A stretch of DNA of 5,067 nt from JANLVJ01 sp031363945 (GTDB lineage: Bacteria; Bacteroidota; Bacteroidia; Sphingobacteriales; Sphingobacteriaceae): the NCBI GenBank assembly GCA_031363945.1, contig JANLVJ010000048.1, positions 1 through 5,067 on the forward strand. The letters run 5' to 3'. A program made the position numbers and the translations under genes. Each line of letters opens with the position of its first letter. The stretch's first letter is position 1. The notes under the pieces were generated by a model. That model searched no databases. It saw nothing but the letters and a program-made list of their open reading frames with translations, and was not told the DNA's origin. Positions 1 through 5,067 of this stretch are shown here, piece after piece.

Positions 1-1
1 C

Positions 2-259
2 CTGCAGAAAGATGTTCAACTTCAGCTTGCACACTTAACTGAGAAAAAGATCAGGTATTTTGAGAAATTTAAAGCCCAGCTTCTTTCTGGTATTACTTAT
101 TACAAGCAGTTGATCACCGGGCAGTCACTTAACGAACACTCGGAAATTGCTGGCTCGACTCCAGGATCAACCTTGCCTGATGGCTTTCAACTTTCTCTTG
201 ATATGCTTATCGGTTATGAACTTCAAGTTCAATCGATTCTGATAATTCAAGGTGATTAA
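2..259 (+). CDS. C-terminal 85 residues of an unrecognised helical protein (5'-partial)
   Basis: Starting from base 2 the frame stays open for 85 codons to a TAA at 257-259, and the start lies left of the window. I do not recognise the family. The first 35 or so residues are charged and heptad-like (LTEKKIRYFEKFKAQLL), which suggests an amphipathic helix or coiled coil. A Ser/Thr/Gly/Pro-rich linker follows (SEIAGSTPGSTLPDG), then a final hydrophobic, probably helical stretch (SLDMLIGYELQVQSILI) ending in QGD. The helical pattern could suit the end of a TolC-type efflux protein or a type I restriction specificity subunit, but neither match is convincing. An open frame of this length is unlikely by chance at this AT content, and the residue mix looks like real protein. 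The next gene on the same strand starts 221 bp downstream, so the two need not be cotranscribed. Confidence 0.55.
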   Translation: MQKDVQLQLAHLTEKKIRYFEKFKAQLLSGITYYKQLITGQSLNEHSEIAGSTPGSTLPDGFQLSLDMLIGYELQVQSILIIQGD

Positions 260-480
260 GTTGACTGATCAGGAACACGGCTTTGATGCTTACCTCTTTT
301 TTTATAAGCCCCCGATAACTACGTGTCGCGTCTTAAAACTGTAAACCTATAGCCGGATGAGACCCATGCGATCATACTGATTATTTATACAGTAAATTAG
401 AACAATCTTGGCATCTGCTTATCGGCCATGGAGTGCTAATAGATATTAGGTGAAACTTAGATAGAGCTAATTACTCAGTT
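260..480. other. Intergenic gap between the left partial gene and the beta-propeller gene
   Basis: I see no gene, tRNA or repeat in these 221 bases. A run of seven T at 297-303 lies about 40 bp after the upstream stop, where an intrinsic terminator would be expected. The preceding bases offer only a broken stem (TAAG at 257-260 with CTTA at 289-292), so I do not call a terminator. The Bacteroidota promoter box TAnnTTTG is not visible upstream of 481, and no purine-rich ribosome site precedes that ATG. The downstream gene's frame is closed by a TGA at 451-453, so its start cannot lie far upstream of 481. Confidence 0.5.
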
Positions 481-1488
481 ATGCTATATTCCAGATACCG
501 ATTTCACATCCTGTTATTGGTGGGATCATTTATAAATAGTTGCAATGCACAGGAAAATTCAGGAGAAAATCGGCTTTTACTTGAAAAAACTATTGCCTTG
601 CCAGGAGTGAATGGTCGGATTGATCATATTGACATCAACGTGAAGGACAAAATCGCCTATATTGTCGCTTTAGACAATAATACATTGGAGATTGTTGACT
701 TGAAGAGTGGTAGAATTACAGGGACTATTAAAAGACTTCATGAGCCGCAAGGTGTAGCCTACATCGAAAAGCACAAGGAGTTTATGGTTGCCAATGGAGG
801 ATCGGGGGAATGTAGTTTTTATAATGCGGCTACCTTAAAAAAGACTGGCAGTATTAAACTTTCAGGCGATGCGGATAATGTGCGTGTTGATAAAAGTGAA
901 GATAAAATTTATGTTGGATATGGAAACGGAGGTATTGCAATCATTGATGCATCCAGCCACATGCAAATTGATGACATAATTTTACCCTCACACCCGGAAT
1001 CTTTTCAACTGGATGTAAATACTGCCAGGCTATGGGTGAATCTTCCCGGTTCGGGCATGATTGGTTTAGTGAATCTCAAAAAAACAAGATTAATTGCCCA
1101 TTGGTCAAGGTTTTTGCCCCGAGCTAATTTCCCAATGGCTTATGATGAATTACAGCATAGGATCCTAGTCGGTTATCGTTTACCGTCAAGGCTGATTATA
1201 TATGACAGTGAAACGGGGAAAGAGATTTTCAGTTCACCTACGGTAGGTGATGTGGATGACTTATATTGGAATAAGACATCTGGAGAAATATATTTGAGTG
1301 GCGGTAGTGGTGCAATAAATATTTTTAAGCAAACAGGTAAAGCCTCTTACAAACAGCTTTTTGCCATTAAAATACCCATTGGCGCCCGTACTTCGCTTTT
1401 TGTACCTGAATTAAATCAATTCCTTATTGCAGCAAGATCAATTGGTGACCAACCCGCAAAACTGATAATTTATAGAGTATTGCATTAG
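481..1488 (+). CDS. Exported YncE/YVTN-type beta-propeller protein
   Basis: This is a complete 335-residue protein with an export signal: a short basic start, a hydrophobic stretch at about residues 8-18, then INSC ending at Cys21. That resembles a lipobox with an unusual Asn at -2, so it could be a lipoprotein or be cleaved after CNAQ. The rest is repeated four-stranded blades of a beta-propeller. Motifs I recognise from the bacterial YncE-like family are GRIDHI (45-50), NNTLEIVDL (66-74), EPQGV (88-92), ANGG (104-107), DADNVR (130-135), VGYGNG (145-150), HPESFQL (171-177), RANFPMAYDE (214-223), VGDVDDL (255-261), SGG (273-275) and GARTSLFVPEL (301-311). The length is normal and no motif looks broken. 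Function is not established for this family; a periplasmic or envelope-bound binding or scaffold role is inferred from the fold. The ATG at 481 is the only reasonable start, because an in-frame TGA lies at 451-453. No Shine-Dalgarno is visible. It converges on the sus operon. Confidence 0.92.
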   Translation: MLYSRYRFHILLLVGSFINSCNAQENSGENRLLLEKTIALPGVNGRIDHIDINVKDKIAYIVALDNNTLEIVDLKSGRITGTIKRLHEPQGVAYIEKHKEFMVANGGSGECSFYNAATLKKTGSIKLSGDADNVRVDKSEDKIYVGYGNGGIAIIDASSHMQIDDIILPSHPESFQLDVNTARLWVNLPGSGMIGLVNLKKTRLIAHWSRFLPRANFPMAYDELQHRILVGYRLPSRLIIYDSETGKEIFSSPTVGDVDDLYWNKTSGEIYLSGGSGAINIFKQTGKASYKQLFAIKIPIGARTSLFVPELNQFLIAARSIGDQPAKLIIYRVLH

Positions 1489-1613
1489 TTTTATTAACTA
1501 GGAATTATCCAGGGTGATTGTACAGTTGAAACCTCTCCAAATTTTCAAATACTTAGAAAAGCAGTGATTTTCAACAGACCTATGATAGTTTGTCAATTCA
1601 TCGTACTAATTTT

Positions 1614-1640
1614 CCAGATTTTGCTTTGGCTAAATTCTGG
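1614..1640 (+). terminator. Possible intrinsic terminator hairpin for the propeller gene
   Basis: CCAGATTT (1614-1621) can pair with AAATTCTGG (1632-1640) around a 10-base loop, with one unpaired base in the 3' arm. The following ATTTCGTTTT (1641-1650) is T-rich but interrupted. The arrangement fits rho-independent termination of plus-strand transcription about 125 bp after the propeller stop. The stem is AT-rich and the T tract imperfect, so this is tentative. Read on the minus strand it has no T tail. Confidence 0.3.
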
Positions 1641-1658
1641 ATTTCGTTTTAGCCCCTA

Positions 1659-1697
1659 CAATAGCCGCCTGTAAATTTCCCAGTTTGGCATTAGCTT
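1659..1697 (-). pseudogene. 39-bp remnant of a second, paralogous susD gene
   Basis: On the minus strand this segment reads ANAKLGNLQAAI, identical to residues 403-414 of the intact SusD encoded at 2081-3622. That is the helix-turn-helix (TPR-like) part of the C-terminal SusD domain. At DNA level 34 of 39 bases match positions 2380-2418, in the same orientation. All five differences fall at third codon positions and are silent (Ala GCC/GCT, Ala GCT/GCC, Lys AAG/AAA, Gly GGT/GGA, Ala GCA/GCG). The match stops on both sides: the expected DDVNLIRTRAGL does not follow, and the expected Glu codon before it is TAA. I infer a scrap of a paralogous susD that diverged under selection before being cut down. 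Chance similarity is very unlikely. Confidence 0.8.
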
Positions 1698-2062
1698 AAT
1701 TTGATATTACTATCGGCTGGTTTGGAGCTGAGCTCTTATACACAGTTACCCTTTTGTAAAAAGCAGAGTTTAGCATTACCTCACCGCAACACTCGTTTTT
1801 ACTTGTGTTTAAAAGCAAAGTATCCACTGAAAGCTTTCCCACATTCAACGTTAAAGTATCCGTTGAATGTGCAACTGGAATACTTACAAGAAACGCTTTG
1901 TTAAGCGTATCAGCTGTAACGAATAATGAATCTGATGTGCCATAATGTAGAAGGGATATTCGAAGTTGGTTTGTAGTATAAGATGCTCCAGCTTAAAAGA
2001 ATAGAGACCTTTTCGTCACGCCACTCATAAATTGAAAGACTAGTCTTGGTGCTATCTGAGCA
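1696..2062 (-). pseudogene. Decayed 3' part of a small Bacteroidota protein, probably exported
   Basis: Read on the minus strand, two adjoining frames give convincing protein. Positions 2062-1994 read CSDSTKTSLSIYEWRDEKVS and onward. A one-base shift at TTAA (about 1993-1996) then leads into 98 codons from 1992 to a TAA at 1698-1696. That second part contains LRISLLHYGTSDSLFV, the repeat STDTLTLNV...SVDTLLLNT, KNECCGE, and an end NQPIVISN. Alternating hydrophobic beta-strand patterning and the late Cys-Cys-Gly resemble small Bacteroidota envelope lipoproteins, but I cannot name a family. There is no usable start: the first frame meets a TAA at 2065-2063, and the second has its first ATG only near the end. 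The remnant begins about 20 bp after the susD stop in the same direction, so it may be the last gene of that operon, or of a lost sus-type operon, with its 5' end and signal peptide deleted. Confidence 0.65.
1840..1871. repeat. Perfect 11-bp inverted repeat with 10-base loop
   Basis: CACATTCAACG (1840-1850) and CGTTGAATGTG (1861-1871) are exact reverse complements separated by TTAAAGTATC. The element lies inside the decayed minus-strand gene, where it overlaps the codons for AHSTDTLTLNV. A 10-bp palindrome, GAAAGCTTTC (1829-1838), sits immediately beside it. Neither side carries a T tract, so it does not look like an intrinsic terminator. Role unknown; it may simply be a coding coincidence. 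Confidence 0.7.
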
Positions 2063-2080
2063 TTAGGAAGACATAGTTGA

Positions 2081-3622
2081 TCAATAACCCGGATTCTGTA
2101 CCAGGTTATGGTTCAATGAAATTTCACCCAACGGAACCGGGATCAGAATAAATGGGTTATCTGGCATGATCATGATCCGCTGCTGAGAACCTGGATAGGT
2201 TCTGTCCATAGGTAGGTTATTTCTGTAGAGATCAAACTTACGTTGGCCTTCCCAGGCCAGTTCAAGCCGGCGTTCTTCGAGAACAACCTGCAGAACTGTA
2301 GTATGTCCTTTTAAATCACCAAGCGTATAAAGTGAGTTGCCACTCAGGCCTGCCCTGGTTCTGATCAGGTTAACATCATCAATAGCTGCCTGTAAATTAC
2401 CCAGCTTAGCATTGGCTTCTGCCCGGTTCAGGTACATTTCAGCCAGTCTTAAAATAACAGGTGAGGCAAGGGTCGCAAAACCTTCTTGATTTGAATATTT
2501 AGTAATATCAATTTGAGGCCAGTTATGCCCGTTAATATTCATATGGTAAGCAAAACCCGCTTTAGATTCTATCAGACTCGTATCAGCAGTACCTGGTTTC
2601 AGTGCAATTTTAGAGCCTGTTGAATCCAGGGCATATTCTGGATTTATAAAATTAAGGCGCAAATCTTCAGGATGCTGGTTAATCAGACTCAGGTAGTAAT
2701 TTGAAGGATGCATTTCACCATATCCTCCGTTCAGGGTATTATAAAGGTCACCCAGTTCATACTGTCCGGCACCAAGATCTTGTTTCTCTGTTCTATGAAT
2801 GGCAAAAATCGTCTCCTTATTCATATCAGGGTTCAGCGTAAAATACTGACCGTAAGTGGTACCGGTAAGAAGCTGATACTGGCCCGCATTAATTACAGAA
2901 TCTGCATAGGCAATTGCCTGGTTATTTCTGTTCATGTATAAATTAACCCGTGACAATAGGGCATAGGCTGCCGCCTTTGTCGCATAGCTACCAGTTTTAA
3001 CCTGGGTCATTAACCGGGCGGCGTGAATCAGGTCTTGAAGTATAAAATTATAGGTTTGTTTTACCGTACTTCTCTTTGGTGAATCCTGAAAATAGGTACT
3101 GTCTCTGATAACAATGCCAAGCTGCCCGAGTGAATCCTGGGTATAAGGCTTGCTATATAACCTGACAAGGTCAAAATGTACCAGGGCTCTGAGAAACAGA
3201 TTTTCTCCTTTTAGCTGGTCAGTGGCGCTACTGCGGCCATCTTTTACATTAACGATGATATTATTGGCTGCATAGATAGAATAATAAGCTTGCTGCCAGA
3301 ATTGCAGGGCCGGTGAGATACTGGTATACTGGTTATAGTTATAGATATTCCAAGCCGGGTCGCTCGAAGGATTATCCCAGACCACATCATCACTTGAATA
3401 TTCTGCCAACACATGAAAAAATCGGTAATAATTATAGGAAGCAAGTTCAGCATAGGTGCCGTTTGTTGCATACTGAATTCCGGTTACGTCTTTCAACTGT
3501 GAACTGGCTCCAGAAATATCTGTAGGTTTTATATCAAGTTTACAACCGGCAGTCAGACCAAGTATACTCAATATGATCAGGAAGCTTACCGTCTTCATTC
3601 TTTGAAATAGTGCTGCTTTCAT
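2081..3622 (-). CDS. SusD/RagB-family nutrient-binding outer-membrane lipoprotein
   Basis: This is a complete 513-residue protein of normal length for the family. The signal sequence ends in a clear lipobox, LTAGC, with Cys27 as the lipidated residue; SusD proteins sit on the cell surface as a lid over SusC and capture the substrate. Family hallmarks are visible: FLRALVHFDLVRLYSKPY (143-160) in the N-terminal SusD-like domain, TPR-type helices at about 217-247 (AAAYALLSRVNLYMNRNNQA) and 389-426 (LRLAEMYLNRAEANAKLGN), EERRLELAWEGQRKFDLYR (449-467), and the C-terminal NLVQNPGY. The start follows the susC stop by 2 bp with no Shine-Dalgarno, suggesting coupled translation. ATG codon 9 (MKTVSFLII) is an alternative start giving a more usual signal peptide. 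The ligand cannot be inferred: binding residues vary and no degradative enzyme is in the window. No frameshift or missing motif is seen. Confidence 0.96.
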   Translation of the reverse strand: MKAALFQRMKTVSFLIILSILGLTAGCKLDIKPTDISGASSQLKDVTGIQYATNGTYAELASYNYYRFFHVLAEYSSDDVVWDNPSSDPAWNIYNYNQYTSISPALQFWQQAYYSIYAANNIIVNVKDGRSSATDQLKGENLFLRALVHFDLVRLYSKPYTQDSLGQLGIVIRDSTYFQDSPKRSTVKQTYNFILQDLIHAARLMTQVKTGSYATKAAAYALLSRVNLYMNRNNQAIAYADSVINAGQYQLLTGTTYGQYFTLNPDMNKETIFAIHRTEKQDLGAGQYELGDLYNTLNGGYGEMHPSNYYLSLINQHPEDLRLNFINPEYALDSTGSKIALKPGTADTSLIESKAGFAYHMNINGHNWPQIDITKYSNQEGFATLASPVILRLAEMYLNRAEANAKLGNLQAAIDDVNLIRTRAGLSGNSLYTLGDLKGHTTVLQVVLEERRLELAWEGQRKFDLYRNNLPMDRTYPGSQQRIMIMPDNPFILIPVPLGEISLNHNLVQNPGY

Positions 3623-3624
3623 AG

Positions 3625-5067
3625 TTAAAAGTTAAGGGTAATGCCAAACACAATTTTTCGTGATGATGGATAACGCTGATCAACATCGGCCTGCAGGTAA
3701 TCTGATTCAGGATCAAAGCCCAGAAATTTAGATTTTGTTAACAGGTTATCACCCTTAACAAATACCTGTGCATGAGAGATTTTAACATGCGAAAGTAATG
3801 ATTCAGGAAGGTCGTAAGAGAAGGTCACATTTTTTAACCTTATGAAACTCCCATTTTCAAGAAACCGTGAATTGTTAAATCCATTGTAAGAAGAATAGTT
3901 TGCTAAACCGCCCGAGGCCTCATTTTTAGGCTCCTGGGCATAATCTCCTGGTTTTTTCCAGCGTGAGAGCCCGTCTAGTAATATTCCACGGGTATTAATG
4001 GTGCCATCATATGCACCCCAGTAGTACCGTGCAGCCCAGTTATAGGTTTTATTACCATATACACTATAGATCAGGAAACTAAATCCAAAGTTTTTGTATT
4101 TGAATTCATTATAAAACCCGGCATTGAATTTTGGAAAGAAACCCCCGAAATATTCAAGGGTTGCCTTGCTAGGGTCAGTTGTTGTAGTAACTTTTGCTGG
4201 TTTGACAACCTTGCCGTTATTGGCAGCAGTGCTGATAACATTTCCATTGTTATCCTGCCACTGTTCGAACAGGGCGTTACCAGTAGTAGGATCAACACCC
4301 CGGTAATTCAGGAGCAGAAATGAGTACAGATCATGACCTTCAGAAGTAATCAGATCCTGTTTATAGTTAATATTGGCACTCTGGTAAACATCGTTATGAC
4401 CTGCCAGACTGATTACCTTGTTTCTATTAAAGGTGATATTGAAATTCATGTCCCATGAAAAGTCTTTCCTCTGGATATTCATTGAATTCAGATTTAACTC
4501 AAGGCCCCTGTTTTGAACTTTACCAGTATTGATGATATTGGAAGTAAAACCCGATGTTGCCTGAAAAGGAACCTGTTGTAGCAGACCAGAGTTGATTCGT
4601 TTATAAGCATCGATGTTTACCGTTACCCGCTTGAATAAACCCAGATCAACTCCTGCATTTATGGTTTTGTTCACTTCCCATGAAAGGTTATTATTTGTGG
4701 GTTTTACCGGGTAAGCAGAAGGCTGGTTATTATAACCAATATTTGCTGGTGCACCTGAGCCAAAATACCCAGGTAAAGAGCCTGAACTATAGGAATAACC
4801 CCCATAATAGGGCGATGGACTGTTCAGACCCGAGTTACCAACAGTGGCATAACTGAAACGCGCTTTTAAGAGACTGATAGTTTTAGAATTAACAAGGAAT
4901 TTTTCTTTATTGAGCAGCCATGAAGCACCCAAAGAATAAAAATTACCATACTTATGTGATGGGCCAAATACAGAAGAGCCATCACGCCTGAATGAACCGA
5001 CAGCAAAATACTTACCATCGTAATTATAATCTGCTTGTGAAAAATAAGAATTAAAGGCAGTAGCCGA
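3625..5067 (-). CDS. SusC/RagA-family TonB-dependent outer-membrane transporter, C-terminal 480 residues
   Basis: The frame is open from the right window edge to a TAA at 3627-3625, so this is the C-terminal part of a protein that normally has about 1000 residues. The signal peptide, carboxypeptidase-like N-terminal domain, plug and first barrel strands lie outside. Counting from the window edge, SusC barrel signatures are FRRDGSSVFG (26-35), NNLSWEVNKTINAGVDLGLF (126-145), GVDPTTGNALF (257-267), GGFFPKFNAGF (308-318), LENGSFIRLKNVTFSYDLP (403-421), GFDPESD (450-456) and a final Phe, as expected for barrel assembly. The methionine-like start at 4932 is an internal TTG leucine (residue 46), not a true start. 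The protein forms the barrel through which TonB energy drives uptake of material captured by the SusD encoded 2 bp downstream. Substrate unknown. The promoter and any sigma/anti-sigma regulator would lie right of the window. Confidence 0.96.
   Translation of the reverse strand, partial: SATAFNSYFSQADYNYDGKYFAVGSFRRDGSSVFGPSHKYGNFYSLGASWLLNKEKFLVNSKTISLLKARFSYATVGNSGLNSPSPYYGGYSYSSGSLPGYFGSGAPANIGYNNQPSAYPVKPTNNNLSWEVNKTINAGVDLGLFKRVTVNIDAYKRINSGLLQQVPFQATSGFTSNIINTGKVQNRGLELNLNSMNIQRKDFSWDMNFNITFNRNKVISLAGHNDVYQSANINYKQDLITSEGHDLYSFLLLNYRGVDPTTGNALFEQWQDNNGNVISTAANNGKVVKPAKVTTTTDPSKATLEYFGGFFPKFNAGFYNEFKYKNFGFSFLIYSVYGNKTYNWAARYYWGAYDGTINTRGILLDGLSRWKKPGDYAQEPKNEASGGLANYSSYNGFNNSRFLENGSFIRLKNVTFSYDLPESLLSHVKISHAQVFVKGDNLLTKSKFLGFDPESDYLQADVDQRYPSSRKIVFGITLNF

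Larger units (their letters stand above)
1489..2080. other. Convergent intergenic region with gene remnants
   Basis: These 592 bases separate the 3' ends of the plus-strand propeller gene and the minus-strand susC-susD pair. No intact gene is present. From right to left they hold about 18 bases after the susD stop, then a frameshifted, start-less minus-strand coding remnant (1696-2062), then a 39-bp susD-like scrap (1659-1697). Positions 1489-1658 show no recognisable coding remnant on either strand, only a possible hairpin at 1614-1640 and a weak AT-only palindrome at the propeller stop codon (TAGTT/AACTA, 1486-1500). A plus-strand open frame at 1701-1904 is the antisense shadow of the remnant and is not called. 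Confidence 0.75.

Noticed and set aside
251..303. Possible intrinsic terminator ending in seven T after the left partial gene
   Set aside because: The only available stem is four base pairs plus a bulged GG/CC pair, too weak to support a call.
360..480. Promoter for the propeller gene
   Set aside because: No TAnnTTTG box with a suitably spaced TTG is visible. A TTG at 408-410 lacks a partner.
1701..1904. 67-codon plus-strand open frame in the intergenic region
   Set aside because: It lies antisense to the minus-strand remnant, which has far more protein-like sequence. Its own translation shows no family features.
1990..2000. Programmed frameshift site at TCTTTTAAGC
   Set aside because: The joined frame has no start codon and sits in a region with other remnants, so simple decay explains the shift better than recoding.
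1489..2080. Insertion sequence or other mobile element as the cause of the rearranged region
   Set aside because: I found no transposase coding, terminal inverted repeats at the region's ends or target-site duplication.
2708..2941. 77-codon plus-strand open frame within susD
   Set aside because: Fully contained in the antisense of a well-supported SusD gene, with no recognisable motif.
3244..3525. Short open frames on both strands overlapping the 5' part of susD
   Set aside because: Both are shadows of SusD in other frames, with no start signals or domain features.
4071..4306. Short open frames on both strands within susC
   Set aside because: The SusC frame through this stretch carries family motifs (GVDPTTG, GGFFPKF); the other frames do not.
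4930..4932. Apparent start of a 435-residue SusC-like gene at a TTG codon
   Set aside because: The same frame is open for 45 more codons to the window edge and encodes conserved SusC sequence (FRRDGSSVFG), so the TTG is an internal leucine.

Overview
The window looks like a chromosomal segment of an AT-rich Bacteroidota, most likely of the Sphingobacteriaceae (Pedobacter/Mucilaginibacter type). This rests on the adjacent SusC-like and SusD-like outer-membrane genes with family-typical sequence, Bacteroidota-style lipoprotein signals, and the absence of Shine-Dalgarno sites before the starts that can be examined. The genus is an inference from protein style, not from a marker gene.

Layout from left to right. 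Positions 2-259 (+) hold the last 85 codons of an unrecognised, helix-rich protein that begins outside the window. A 221-bp gap follows with no gene. Positions 481-1488 (+) encode a complete exported beta-propeller protein of the YncE/YVTN type. Positions 1489-2080 are a 592-bp stretch between convergent transcription units and contain no intact gene. It is not empty: on the minus strand it holds the decayed 3' part of a small Bacteroidota protein (1696-2062, no start codon, one frameshift). Abutting that is a 39-bp scrap of a second, divergent susD gene (1659-1697). Positions 2081-3622 (-) encode a complete SusD-like surface lipoprotein. Positions 3625-5067 (-) encode the C-terminal 480 residues of a SusC-like TonB-dependent transporter whose N-terminus lies beyond the right edge.

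SusC and SusD are separated by 2 bp and should form one minus-strand operon. SusC is the outer-membrane beta-barrel and SusD the substrate-capturing lipoprotein lid of an energised importer for glycans or other oligomers. No glycoside hydrolase, peptidase, sulfatase, sigma or anti-sigma gene lies in the window, so the substrate cannot be assigned. The broken gene just downstream of susD, in the same orientation, was probably once a third member of this operon or the tail of a neighbouring sus-type operon. The susD scrap differs from the intact susD only at third codon positions, so it came from a paralogue that had been under selection, not from a recent copy of the resident gene. The region therefore records rearrangement between sus-type loci.

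I found no RNA gene, CRISPR array, insertion sequence or evident new defence or metabolic system. The notable content is the fossil region at 1489-2080.
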